A DNA stretch of 63,904 bases from positions 1 through 63,904 of the forward strand of contig JAFAHO010000070.1 in the NCBI GenBank assembly GCA_019237205.1. Reading direction: 5' to 3'. The notes under the pieces are model-generated. The model did not search any database. It was not told where the DNA came from and was given only the letters and a program-made list of their open reading frames with translations. The stretch comes from Hyphomicrobiales bacterium (GTDB taxonomy: Bacteria > Pseudomonadota > Alphaproteobacteria > Rhizobiales > Beijerinckiaceae). Of this stretch, positions 53,958 to 62,262 are shown one piece after another. Position numbers and translations under genes: made by a program. Positions within the stretch are counted from its first letter, which is position 1; the number at the start of each line of letters is the position of its first letter.

Positions 53958-54365
53958 TCAATGGCCCTGGGAAGGACGCTCGGCCTCTGCGGGTTCAGCC
54001 GGCGCAGTGGTGTCGGGCGCGCTTGGCGCTGTTCTGCGAGCGCCGAGCGCCGCCCCGCTCACCGCAGTCTCTCCGAATGCGCTTGCCGCAATCTGGCTGA
54101 CGCCTGCGAGCGTCCCGGCAAGCGAAGCCAGCTCCATCGGCACAATGAAAACTCTCTGGTTCGAGGACTGGGCGAAGGCCTGAAGGGCGTGAACGTATTT
54201 GTCGGCGATGAGATCGTTGATGGCGGCGGGATCGCCGGCCGCGGTCGCTTCGCTGAGACGCCTCGCGGTCGCCTCGGCCTCGGCGGAGCGCTCGCGGACC
54301 TCCGCGGCGCGGAAAGCAGCCTCGCGCCGACCCTCGGCTTCGAACACACTCACCCCTTCAAACAT
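53958..54365 (-). pseudogene. Stomatin/SPFH protein, truncated to its C-terminal part
   Basis: The 135-residue frame matches only the last third of a stomatin-like protein: FEAEGRREAAFRAAEVRERS, then INDLIADKYVHALQAFAQSS and NQRVFIVPMELASLAGTL. The membrane segment and SPFH domain are absent. Upstream DNA to 54547 contains no matching sequence that I can see. It is probably a decayed gene, although a short coiled-coil product could be made from the ATG at 54365. Confidence 0.75.
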
Positions 54366-54547
54366 GGACCGATCTCCACTGCGCGAAAACGCCCGCCGCC
54401 GCTGCGAACTTCACGCAAACGCTAAGGGCGAACCTGCTCTTCCGCCACGCGTGCGAGCGCTGTTCACCCCGTCCGTATAGACACTGCCCTGAGGGAGGCA
54501 TAGGCTTTTGGCGGCCTGCCCTAACGCAGAGGTTCAGGGGGATAACC

Positions 54548-55222
54548 ATGAACTCGCCATTGTTGCGCGCGCTCATCCTGGCCGCGGTGACGGTCGTCAC
54601 CGTTTCGATTGGCGCCGATGCCGCCGTTACCACGTACGATCAGCCCAATTACACGTTTCCTGACGGAGCGGCCGGTTTCAAGCTCGACACGTCCGGCGGC
54701 CCGATTAATCCGGGGGTGCTCGTCGGGTTCAATCCGCAGCCCGACCCGCCGGGCGCCCCGCCGGCGCTGCTCGATCTCGCCGATAAAGCCAGTCCCAAAA
54801 TCTTTGATTCGACCGGCCTGACGTTCTATCTGGAACTGGCGTTTACCGGTCTTCCGGGAGTCGACGGTCTCTTGTTGCCGGCCGTCCAAAAGCCGAACGC
54901 CGGCGTCACCGATTTTCAGATCGTCCTCGCCGACGGAAGCGTCCTTAAAGCAACGCTCGACTTCTCCGGTCCGGGCGGGGTCTTTTCCTGGATCGCGGTA
55001 AATCCGCAGCCGTTGCCTCCCGGCGGTTTCATCGCTTACAAGGTCGGCTTCGCGGGCGACGCTTCGTTCAGCCTGCAACTGGCGGAAAACGGAAGCGCGT
55101 TGAACTTTGCTTTGGCGCCGGAGCCGTCGACCTGGGCCTTGATGGGACTCGGCTTCGCGGCGCTCGGCGCCATCGGCTATCGCCGGGCCGCACGGTCGGC
55201 CGCTTTGATCTCCCGGGCGTAG
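54548..55222 (+). CDS. PEP-CTERM protein with two NPQPxPPG motifs
   Basis: A 224-residue exported protein. The signal peptide ends near SIGADA (residue ~25). FNPQPDPPGAPP and VNPQPLPPGGF are two copies of an NPQPxPPG motif. The C-terminus APEPSTWALMGLGFAALGAI followed by GYRRAAR is a PEP-CTERM sorting signal. The function is unknown. It is followed by a second, relic sorting signal. Confidence 0.87.
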   Translation: MNSPLLRALILAAVTVVTVSIGADAAVTTYDQPNYTFPDGAAGFKLDTSGGPINPGVLVGFNPQPDPPGAPPALLDLADKASPKIFDSTGLTFYLELAFTGLPGVDGLLLPAVQKPNAGVTDFQIVLADGSVLKATLDFSGPGGVFSWIAVNPQPLPPGGFIAYKVGFAGDASFSLQLAENGSALNFALAPEPSTWALMGLGFAALGAIGYRRAARSAALISRA

Positions 55223-55279
55223 CCTCGGCGCGATAGGGGCTTGCTTTGTTGCGAGGCCACCGCACTTTGCGGCATCTCG

Positions 55280-55393
55280 ATGGTGGTCGGTCCCGCTACT
55301 CCCGAGCCGGCGGTCTGGGCGATGATGGCGCTCGGCTTCGACCTGATCAGGGGCTTTCCAACGAGCGAAGGCAGTGCGCAACCGTCGGCGTGA
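55280..55393 (+). pseudogene. Relic of a second PEP-CTERM gene end
   Basis: A 37-codon frame holds GPATPEPAVWAMMALGFD, the start of a PEP-CTERM sorting signal, then leaves the pattern before the second half of the helix and stops at 55393. The rest of the gene is missing. Confidence 0.6.
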
Positions 55394-55399
55394 CTAGAC

Positions 55400-56230
55400 T
55401 CACTCAGCGAGCGTCACACCGACGCCGCCTGCCCCCAAGACGCGGCCTGCTGCCTTCGCGTCCTCGACCCGATCGAGCCGCAGCAGTGCGAGCGCCTCGC
55501 GACCGGACGACGAACCGAGCGTCCCAATCGTCAGTTGCCCGTCGAGGATCGGCGTTCCCGGCGGCGGCGGGTCGGCCGCGACCTTGACGCGGGCCACGCG
55601 CTTGCGCGCTGTCCCGCGGTGCCTCATGCGCGACACGACCTCCTGCCCGACATAGCAGCCCTTGTCGAAATCGACGCCGTTGAGACTGTCGAGATTGGCG
55701 TCGTGCGGAAAGGCGTCGCCGTAGGCAAAGTCGACGCCGCCTTTGGGAACCGCAAGCGCGATGCGAAGCCCCTCGTATTCGTGGACGTAGCCGGCGCCGA
55801 CCGCCATCGCCTGGTCCCGCGGCAGAATGGCGCGCCACCCAAGCGGGGCGCGCGGATCGCGGTAGGCGACCCCGCCGACCGCATTCTGCGGCTCGTCTCC
55901 CCATTCTGCGACCACGCCATGGTCCGCGCTCTCGTCGGCTACCGCGACCTTGGCGCGGAGCTTGTAGAAGCTCAGCCGTTTGGCGAGATCGGCCGCCTGC
56001 GCGGCCGCGCAGTCGATCAGATAGGCCGCGCCATCCTCCGCGGGAATGCGCACGACGAGCATGTCGAACAGGATCTTTCCCTGCGGCGACAAGAGCGCCG
56101 CGTAGCGCGCCTCGCCGGCCTCGAGCCGCTCGACGTCGTTGGTCAGGAGACCCTGCAGGAATTTCGACGCCTCCTCGCCGCTGATCCGGATGACGCCGCG
56201 ATCCTCGAGCCATGCGGATTTCTTTGCCAT
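55400..56230 (-). CDS. ygfZ: YgfZ/GcvT-type folate-binding protein
   Basis: A 276-residue protein of the YgfZ/IBA57 family, needed for maturation of certain iron-sulfur proteins with tetrahydrofolate. The diagnostic motif is DKGCYVGQEVVSRMRHRG. FLQGLLTNDVERLEAGEARY and LLSPQGKILFDMLV fit the family opening. The ATG at 56230 places it correctly relative to homologues. Confidence 0.9.
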   Translation of the reverse strand: MAKKSAWLEDRGVIRISGEEASKFLQGLLTNDVERLEAGEARYAALLSPQGKILFDMLVVRIPAEDGAAYLIDCAAAQAADLAKRLSFYKLRAKVAVADESADHGVVAEWGDEPQNAVGGVAYRDPRAPLGWRAILPRDQAMAVGAGYVHEYEGLRIALAVPKGGVDFAYGDAFPHDANLDSLNGVDFDKGCYVGQEVVSRMRHRGTARKRVARVKVAADPPPPGTPILDGQLTIGTLGSSSGREALALLRLDRVEDAKAAGRVLGAGGVGVTLAE

Positions 56231-56307
56231 GGAGCACCGTCTCCGGCCGCGCTTGCAATGCCGGCCCCTGTTAATTAGGCCGATCCGATCCTCGCACAAG
56301 GAATCGC

Positions 56308-57627
56308 ATGGCTCCGCCGGTCTTCGATCTCGTTCTCGCGAATGGCGTCGTGGTCAACCAGGACGGCGAGGGCGCCCGCGACATCGGCGTGCGCAACGGG
56401 CGCATCGCAGAGATCGGGGCGCTCGGAACCGCCTCCGCAGGCGAGCGGATCGACTGCAAAGGGTTGCATGTCCTGCCCGGCGTCATCGACAGCCAGGTGC
56501 ATTTTCGCGAGCCGGGCCTGGTTCACAAGGAGGATCTGGAGACCGGCTCGCGCTCGGCGGCGCTCGGCGGCGTGACCGCCGTGTTCGAAATGCCCAACAC
56601 CGATCCGACCACGACGACGGCGCATGCGCTCGCCGACAAGCTCCGCCGCGCGAAGGGCCGGATGCACTGCGATTTTGCCTTCTGGGTCGGCGGGACGCAT
56701 GACAACGTCGCCGAGCTTGCCGAACTCGAGCGCCTGCCTGGGGCCGCCGGGATCAAGGTGTTCATGGGATCCTCGACGGGAAAGCTGCTCGTCCCCGACG
56801 ACAGGGGCGTGCTGGCGATCCTTAAGGCAATCCGGCGGCGTGCGGCGTTTCACAGCGAGGACGAGGCCCGCCTCAACGAGCGCAAGGCGCTGCGCGTCCC
56901 CGGCGATCCCTCGTCGCATCCGGTCTGGCGCGACGAGACCGCCGCGCTGCGATCCACCGAGCGCCTTGTCAAGCTCGCCCGCGACGCTCGTGCGCAGGTG
57001 CATGTGCTGCATATTTCGACGCGCGAGGAGATGGCGTTTCTCGAGGGGGCCAAGGACGTCGCGAGCTGCGAGGCCACGCCCCATCACCTGACCTTGAGCG
57101 CCGAGGACTATGAGCGCCTCGGGACGAAGCTGCAGATGAACCCGCCGGTCCGAGGCGCCGAGCATCGCGACGCGATCTGGCGGGGTCTTCAACAGGGCGT
57201 CGTCGACGTGCTCGGCTCCGATCATGCGCCGCATACGCTGGCGGAGAAAGCAAAGCCCTATCCCGAGAGCCCCTCCGGCATGCCGGGCGTGCAGACGCTC
57301 GTTCCAGTCATGCTCGACCATGTCAATGTCGGGCGGCTGACTTTGCAGCGCTTGGTCGATCTGACCAGTGCGGGCCCGGCCCGCATCTTCAACATCGTCG
57401 GCAAGGGCCGCATCGCCGCCGGCTACGACGCCGACCTCACCGTGGTCGACATGAAGCGGGTCGAGACGATCCGCGATTCCTGGATCGCCTCGCGCTGCGG
57501 CTGGAGCCCTTATGACGGCAAGACGGTGACCGGCTGGCCGGTCGGAACTTTCGTTCGCGGCCGCCGCGTGATGTGGGACGGCGAGCTGACGGCGCCTTCC
57601 ACAGGCGAGGCGGTGAGGTTCTGGTGA
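56308..57627 (+). CDS. pyrC: Dihydroorotase (amidohydrolase family)
   Basis: A 439-residue metal-dependent enzyme that closes N-carbamoylaspartate to dihydroorotate in pyrimidine synthesis. The metal motif DSQVHFREPGLVHKEDLETG has HxH-type ligands (here QVH with a preceding acidic residue), the carbamylated lysine is in GIKVFMGSSTG, and GSDHAPHTLAEK holds the later ligands. The normal first ligand is DxHxH; here the first His of the pair is replaced by Gln. Related dihydroorotase-like proteins with such changes exist, so activity is likely but not certain. Confidence 0.83.
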   Translation: MAPPVFDLVLANGVVVNQDGEGARDIGVRNGRIAEIGALGTASAGERIDCKGLHVLPGVIDSQVHFREPGLVHKEDLETGSRSAALGGVTAVFEMPNTDPTTTTAHALADKLRRAKGRMHCDFAFWVGGTHDNVAELAELERLPGAAGIKVFMGSSTGKLLVPDDRGVLAILKAIRRRAAFHSEDEARLNERKALRVPGDPSSHPVWRDETAALRSTERLVKLARDARAQVHVLHISTREEMAFLEGAKDVASCEATPHHLTLSAEDYERLGTKLQMNPPVRGAEHRDAIWRGLQQGVVDVLGSDHAPHTLAEKAKPYPESPSGMPGVQTLVPVMLDHVNVGRLTLQRLVDLTSAGPARIFNIVGKGRIAAGYDADLTVVDMKRVETIRDSWIASRCGWSPYDGKTVTGWPVGTFVRGRRVMWDGELTAPSTGEAVRFW

Positions 57628-57645
57628 GCGGGACGGCCAAGCTCG

Positions 57646-58116
57646 CTATCGCCCCAGTGTCGGCTGCCTTCGCCGCACTGGAGAGGATTGTATGATCGAC
57701 GTGTTGGTCTGGGCGAACGGCAGCAATTTGTCGATGACGCGCTCGAGGTCGTCGATGCGCGGGACAAAGACTTTTGCCACGAAGCAATCTTCGCCGGTTA
57801 CGCGGTCGCATTCGATAATTTCCGGGATGTCGACCAGGAGCTGACTGACGCGTTGCAATTCGCCCATCGCCGGTCGAATGCGGATGTAGGCGCCGATTCC
57901 CAGCCCAAGCACGGCCGGGTCGAGTCGCACCGTGAATCCGATGATGACGCCTAAGTCTTCAAGGCGCTTCACCCGATCGGAAGTGCTCTGCGGCGACAAG
58001 CCGATCAACCTGGCGAGATCGGCGATCGAAGTGCGCGCATTCCGGTCCAGCGTCTCGATCAGGCGCCGGTCGGCTTCATCGAGCGCAACGCTCTCTATTC
58101 TGCGGTGATTTGGCAT
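57646..58116 (-). CDS. Lrp/AsnC-family transcriptional regulator
   Basis: A 156-residue regulator with an N-terminal helix-turn-helix (DEADRRLIETLDRNARTSIA then DLARLIGLSPQSTSDRVKRL) and a C-terminal ligand-binding RAM domain (AYIRIRPAMGELQRVSQLLV). I chose the ATG at 58116, which has GGAGG five bases upstream. It is divergent from an amino-acid exporter-like gene, which it probably regulates. Confidence 0.9.
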   Translation of the reverse strand: MPNHRRIESVALDEADRRLIETLDRNARTSIADLARLIGLSPQSTSDRVKRLEDLGVIIGFTVRLDPAVLGLGIGAYIRIRPAMGELQRVSQLLVDIPEIIECDRVTGEDCFVAKVFVPRIDDLERVIDKLLPFAQTNTSIIQSSPVRRRQPTLGR

Positions 58117-58200
58117 CTCTGCCTCCGAAACATCGATCAACCGATCCTATCACTGGAGAATCGCAGTCGCCATCCTCAACTGGGCTGGCACTATCCAAGC

Positions 58201-59073
58201 ATGTCCGAACTCGTTCGTCCGACGCACGCCAACTTGGCCGATCGTGTGCCGCCTCACGCGTTCTTCATGGTCAGCGCGTTGTTTCACTACCTCGGGCCCT
58301 CATTCGCGGTGCTGCTCTTCACTCATGTCGGGGTGCTCGGCGTCGCTTGGCTGAGAATCGCGTCGGCCGCGGCGATTTTCGCGGCCTGGCGACGTCCCTG
58401 GCGCGTAGTGGTCGACGGCGACCGGGGCTCGCGCCGGCTGGTCGTTGCGCTCGGGATCACGCTGGCTCTCATGAACTCGGCGTTTTACCTGGCGATCGAC
58501 CGCATGCCGCTCGCGACTGTCGCTGCGATCGAGTTTGTCGCCGCAATCGTCGTCGCGCTTGTCGGCGTGCGGTCGTTCCGCAATGTGGTCGCCCTTATCA
58601 TCGCGGTCGCGGGCGTTTTCCTGCTCATCGGCTTTCACTGGTCTGGGGACAGGCTCGGTGTTCTTCTTGCGATCGCCAACGCCGCACTCTTTGGAGTCTA
58701 CATCGTGATCGGCCACGCCATATCGCGCGCCGGCGGCGCGAGCGGGATCGATCGGCTTGGAGCGGCCATGCTCGTCGCCGGTATCGCCGTCATGCCGTTC
58801 GGCGTCGCCGAAGTCGTCCCTGTGCTTTCGAGACCCGAATTGATCCTGGCTGGGATTGGGGTCGGCGTGTCGTCTTCGGTCATCCCCTACGTCTGCGATC
58901 AACTCGCGATGGCGCGGTTGCCGCGCGCCACCTTCGCGCTCATGCTTACTCTATTGCCCGCGACGGCGGCCGTCGTCGGGGCGGTGGTTCTCGCCCAAGT
59001 GCCGACGCCGGCGGAAATCGCCGGCATCCTCCTTGTGGCGACGGGCGTCGGCGTCCACAAGCCTGCGCAATGA
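58201..59073 (+). CDS. RhtA/EamA-family exporter
   Basis: A 290-residue inner-membrane protein with ten helices in two halves. LGPSFAVLLFTHVGVLGVAW and LRIASAAAIFAAWRRPW match RhtA-type threonine/homoserine exporters. It shares an 84-base divergent promoter region with the Lrp regulator, consistent with induction by an amino acid. Confidence 0.87.
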   Translation: MSELVRPTHANLADRVPPHAFFMVSALFHYLGPSFAVLLFTHVGVLGVAWLRIASAAAIFAAWRRPWRVVVDGDRGSRRLVVALGITLALMNSAFYLAIDRMPLATVAAIEFVAAIVVALVGVRSFRNVVALIIAVAGVFLLIGFHWSGDRLGVLLAIANAALFGVYIVIGHAISRAGGASGIDRLGAAMLVAGIAVMPFGVAEVVPVLSRPELILAGIGVGVSSSVIPYVCDQLAMARLPRATFALMLTLLPATAAVVGAVVLAQVPTPAEIAGILLVATGVGVHKPAQ

Positions 59074-59185
59074 AGTCGGACCGCCTTCCGCGGCGAGAGA
59101 ACCCGCCGTTTCCTTCGTGACGATCGCAGGTCTTTGCCACCTCCCTTCTTTCGGGCTAGTTTTCCTTTGCGTGCGAGGGCATAGC

Positions 59186-60214
59186 GTGCTTGGCGGCGTC
59201 TTCATTTGCTATCGGCGAGAGGATTCCGGCGGGTTCGCCGGGAGGATCTACGATCGTCTGACCAGCAGCCTTGGGCGCGAGAACGTCTTTTTCGATGTCG
59301 ACAGCATCGCGCCCGGCCTCGATTTCGTCGACACGCTCTCCGAACGCGTCGGCCGGTGCGACGCGCTCGTCGCCGTCATCGGAAAAACCTGGCTTTCGAG
59401 CGCCGACGCGGACAAGAAGCGCCGTCTCGACGATCCGAACGACTTCGTGCGCATCGAGATCGAGGCCGCGCTCAACCGCGGCGTTCGCGTGATTCCCGTC
59501 CTGGTCGACGGCGCGATCCTGCCGAAGCGCGAGGATTTGCCGGCAAGCATCGACAAACTCACTCGCCGGCAGGGAATCGAGATCTCCCACGCCCGTTTTG
59601 ATTCCGATGTCGAGAATCTCATCCGCGCGCTTTCCGAGCTCGAGGACGAGGTCCGCCAGAGGGCGCCCGCAGGCGGCAATCGCGCCTCGCGCGAGACGAT
59701 TGCGAAGCCGCCGGACGGCGAAGCGGCGGATCATCCGGATCGGAAAGAGCCGGTCCCAGCGGGGACCCCAGGGGAGACTGCGAGCGCCGCCGGTTCGCCG
59801 GTCGATGGGCTGCTTGGGCCCAAGCCCCAGAGCGGCGCGAGACCCTGGGGCGTCGCCGTCCCGGTCGCAGGCGCGATCGTCGCCACAGCCGCCATCGCGG
59901 GGCTGCTCTATGCGGCTTTCGGCTCGCGACAAGTCGAGCATACGTGGCGCCCGAGCTTCGATTGCCGGCTTGCGCAATTCAAGGCGGAATTCGTGATCTG
60001 CGATAACGAGGAGCTCTCGCAACTCGACGACGCATTGGCCGCAACCTATCGACTGGTCAGAGGATCAATGACCGGGGACGATCAGAAGCGCCTCGACAAT
60101 GAGGAAGCTTTATGGGTCGCCGAGCGGAATACCTGTTCAACCGTTGACTGCGTCAAGCAGAAGTTGGACGAACGTATCTCGGCGCTCAAAGCGGCGATGA
60201 GCAAGAAGCCGTAA
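59186..60214 (+). CDS. TIR domain - transmembrane - LprI (DUF1311) fusion protein
   Basis: A 342-residue three-part protein. Residues ~4-150 form a TIR domain: FICYRREDSGGFAGRIYDRL, VFFDVDSIAPGLDF, and DFVRIEIEAAL with glutamates E91 and E93 where TIR NADases carry theirs. A Pro/Ala/Gly linker (~160-218) leads to one helix (~222-244). Residues ~257-336 match the lysozyme-inhibitor LprI-type domain, with four cysteines (C260, C272, C317, C322) and the WVAERN motif. GTG at 59186 is chosen because GAGGG lies six bases upstream. Topology predicts TIR inside and LprI in the periplasm. Confidence 0.8.
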   Translation: MLGGVFICYRREDSGGFAGRIYDRLTSSLGRENVFFDVDSIAPGLDFVDTLSERVGRCDALVAVIGKTWLSSADADKKRRLDDPNDFVRIEIEAALNRGVRVIPVLVDGAILPKREDLPASIDKLTRRQGIEISHARFDSDVENLIRALSELEDEVRQRAPAGGNRASRETIAKPPDGEAADHPDRKEPVPAGTPGETASAAGSPVDGLLGPKPQSGARPWGVAVPVAGAIVATAAIAGLLYAAFGSRQVEHTWRPSFDCRLAQFKAEFVICDNEELSQLDDALAATYRLVRGSMTGDDQKRLDNEEALWVAERNTCSTVDCVKQKLDERISALKAAMSKKP

Positions 60215-60445
60215 TTTTGCTCGGCGACGCTCGGCGACGCAACCGCGTGCACCTATCCAGCCGTCGCAATCGTGAGTTTCGAGCGGGCAGACCTGTGCGC
60301 GGCTTCGATGAGCGGCTGACGGTCAGCCGTTGACATCGCCCGAACGTGTTTCGGCGGCCGCGCGCGCCTTGTCGTCGAGGCGACAGGACCCTGCGTGGCG
60401 GCGTGATGTTGACAATGAGGCCGAGGCGGCGTCGATCGTCGTGGA

Positions 60446-61549
60446 TCAGACTGTCGCCTGCCCTGTCTTTCCCTTCCTTGCCCGCCAGTATCCCGCGTAG
60501 CCGAGCCCAGCGAAGCCGAGCAGCATCATCGCCCAGGTGGAGGGTTCAGGGGCAGGAGGGGAGGGAAAAATGCTGTATCCCACCGCCTGCCCAGCGTCGT
60601 TAATGCCCAGGGCATCGCTAAAAAAGCTGCCCGGCAGACCTCCCAGGTTGATGACGTTGCCGCCGCTCCACTCGGTGGCGTCGTCGCTGCCAACACCGCT
60701 GTATCCCACCGTCTGCCCGGCGTCGTTGATGCCTGTGGCAGCGCTACTCGTGCTGCCCGGCAGAGCTCCCAGGTTGATGACGCCGCCGCCGCTCCACTCG
60801 GTGGCGGCGCCGACGCCGCCAACACCACTCACTCCCACCGTCTGTCCGGCGTCGTTAATGCCCAGGGCAAAGCTGTACGTGCTGCCCGGCAGAGCTCCCA
60901 GGTTGATGACGCTGCCGCCGCTCCACTCAGTGGCATACTCAACGCCGCCGACAAAGCTGTATCCCACCGCCTGCCCGGCGTCGTTGATGCCCGTGGCAAA
61001 GCTGTACGTGCTGCCCGGCAGACCTCCCAGCTTGATGACGTTGCCGCCGCTCCACTCAGTGGCATACTCAACGCCGCCGCCGACAACGCTGTATCCCACC
61101 GCCTGCCCGGCGTCGTTGATGCCCATGGCAAAGCTAACCGTGCTGCCCGGCAGAGCTCCCAGGTTGATGACGCTGCCGCCGCTCCACTCGGTGGCGTGGA
61201 TGGCGCCGCCGACACCGCTGTCTCCCACCGCCTGCCCGGCGTCGTTGATGCCCGCGGCAGCGCTAACCGTGCTGCCCGGCAGACCTCCCAGGTTGATGAT
61301 GTTGCCGCCGCTCCACTCGGTGGCGTGGAAGGCGTTGCCGTCAAAGCTGTATCCCACCGCCCGCCCGCCGTCGTTGATGCCCGTGGCAAAGCTGTACGTG
61401 CTGCCCGGCAGAGCTCCCAGGTTGATGACGCTGCCGCCGCTCCACTCGGTGGCGCACTCGACGCATTGGGCGCACGCCGAACCGGTGGCCCCGACAACCA
61501 ACAGAGAGACGGCGAAAACAGCAAGTCTGGACGAGTTGCACAGCGACAT
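60446..61549 (-). CDS. HAF-repeat PEP-CTERM exported protein
   Basis: A 367-residue protein. The signal peptide ends near GSACA (residue ~27). Seven near-identical repeats of 42-44 residues follow, each starting ATEWSGG and containing NLG.LPGS and GINDAGQAVG, the HAF extracellular-repeat pattern. The tail PAPEPSTWAMMLLGFAGLGY is a PEP-CTERM sorting signal. The repeats probably form a beta-propeller-like surface structure. The opposite strand is also open over 363 codons because of the repeats, but shows no family. Confidence 0.88.
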   Translation of the reverse strand: MSLCNSSRLAVFAVSLLVVGATGSACAQCVECATEWSGGSVINLGALPGSTYSFATGINDGGRAVGYSFDGNAFHATEWSGGNIINLGGLPGSTVSAAAGINDAGQAVGDSGVGGAIHATEWSGGSVINLGALPGSTVSFAMGINDAGQAVGYSVVGGGVEYATEWSGGNVIKLGGLPGSTYSFATGINDAGQAVGYSFVGGVEYATEWSGGSVINLGALPGSTYSFALGINDAGQTVGVSGVGGVGAATEWSGGGVINLGALPGSTSSAATGINDAGQTVGYSGVGSDDATEWSGGNVINLGGLPGSFFSDALGINDAGQAVGYSIFPSPPAPEPSTWAMMLLGFAGLGYAGYWRARKGKTGQATV

Positions 61550-61785
61550 CTTGAAGCAGCCCCCACTCGAAAGTCTTTCGGTGGACGTTCAAAATATCGT
61601 ACCCAATATTCATTGTCCAGCGCACTGAACTACCCGCCCCGCCTCAGAATGTCGGCGATTTGAGTTGCAGCCCACTTCCCGCCGCGTTCTGTCGCAATCC
61701 CGCTTGTGTTGAGCGCATCGGCTATTTGTGGAGGCTCGCGCCGTTAGCTGCATGTAATGAGACTGTACGCACGATAAGGCTGCTG

Positions 61786-62262
61786 CTACGCCGTCACCTG
61801 CATCGTGAGCCACGTCGCCGCCAGCGCGGGTTTATGCGCGCCTTCGATCTCGACGCTGACGTCGTAGGTGAGCTGCCATTCGCGCTCCGACCGCTGGGTC
61901 ACAGCGACGAGCGTGAAGCGCGCCCGCACGCGGCTGCCCGAGCGCACCGGATGGAGAAAGCGAATCCGTTCGAAACCATAATTCACCCCCATCGCGACGC
62001 CTTCGATCTGGGGGAGCGCGCTATAAGCCATCGGCGAGAGCAGCGAGAGGGTCAGGAACCCATGCGCTACCGTGCCGCCGAACGGCGTCGCGCTCGCCCT
62101 TTCGGGATCGACGTGGATGAACTGTTCGTCCTCGGTAACGGTCGCGAACGCGTCGATCCGCCCCTGGTCGACGACGAACCAGTGCGAATGGAAGACCTGG
62201 CCGACATGCTGCGCGAGTTCGCCTGCGGCGATTGTCTGCCTTTCCATCCACACGCTCATCAT
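61786..62262 (-). CDS. MaoC-like dehydratase/(R)-enoyl-CoA hydratase
   Basis: A 158-residue hot-dog-fold protein. The hydratase motif AFATVTEDEQFIHVDPERAS carries the catalytic Asp and His, followed by TPFGGTVAHGFLTLSLLS. It hydrates trans-2-enoyl-CoA to (R)-3-hydroxyacyl-CoA. Its ATG overlaps the SDR stop, so the two form one transcript and may act on the same acyl-CoA. Confidence 0.9.
   Translation of the reverse strand: MMSVWMERQTIAAGELAQHVGQVFHSHWFVVDQGRIDAFATVTEDEQFIHVDPERASATPFGGTVAHGFLTLSLLSPMAYSALPQIEGVAMGVNYGFERIRFLHPVRSGSRVRARFTLVAVTQRSEREWQLTYDVSVEIEGAHKPALAATWLTMQVTA

Noticed and set aside
60570..61500. Possible CRISPR-like array
   Set aside because: The ~126-132-base periodic units have no unique spacers and encode HAF protein repeats.
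60537..61628. 363-codon plus-strand repeat protein
   Set aside because: Open only because the HAF repeats on the other strand repeat in step; no start context, signal or family.
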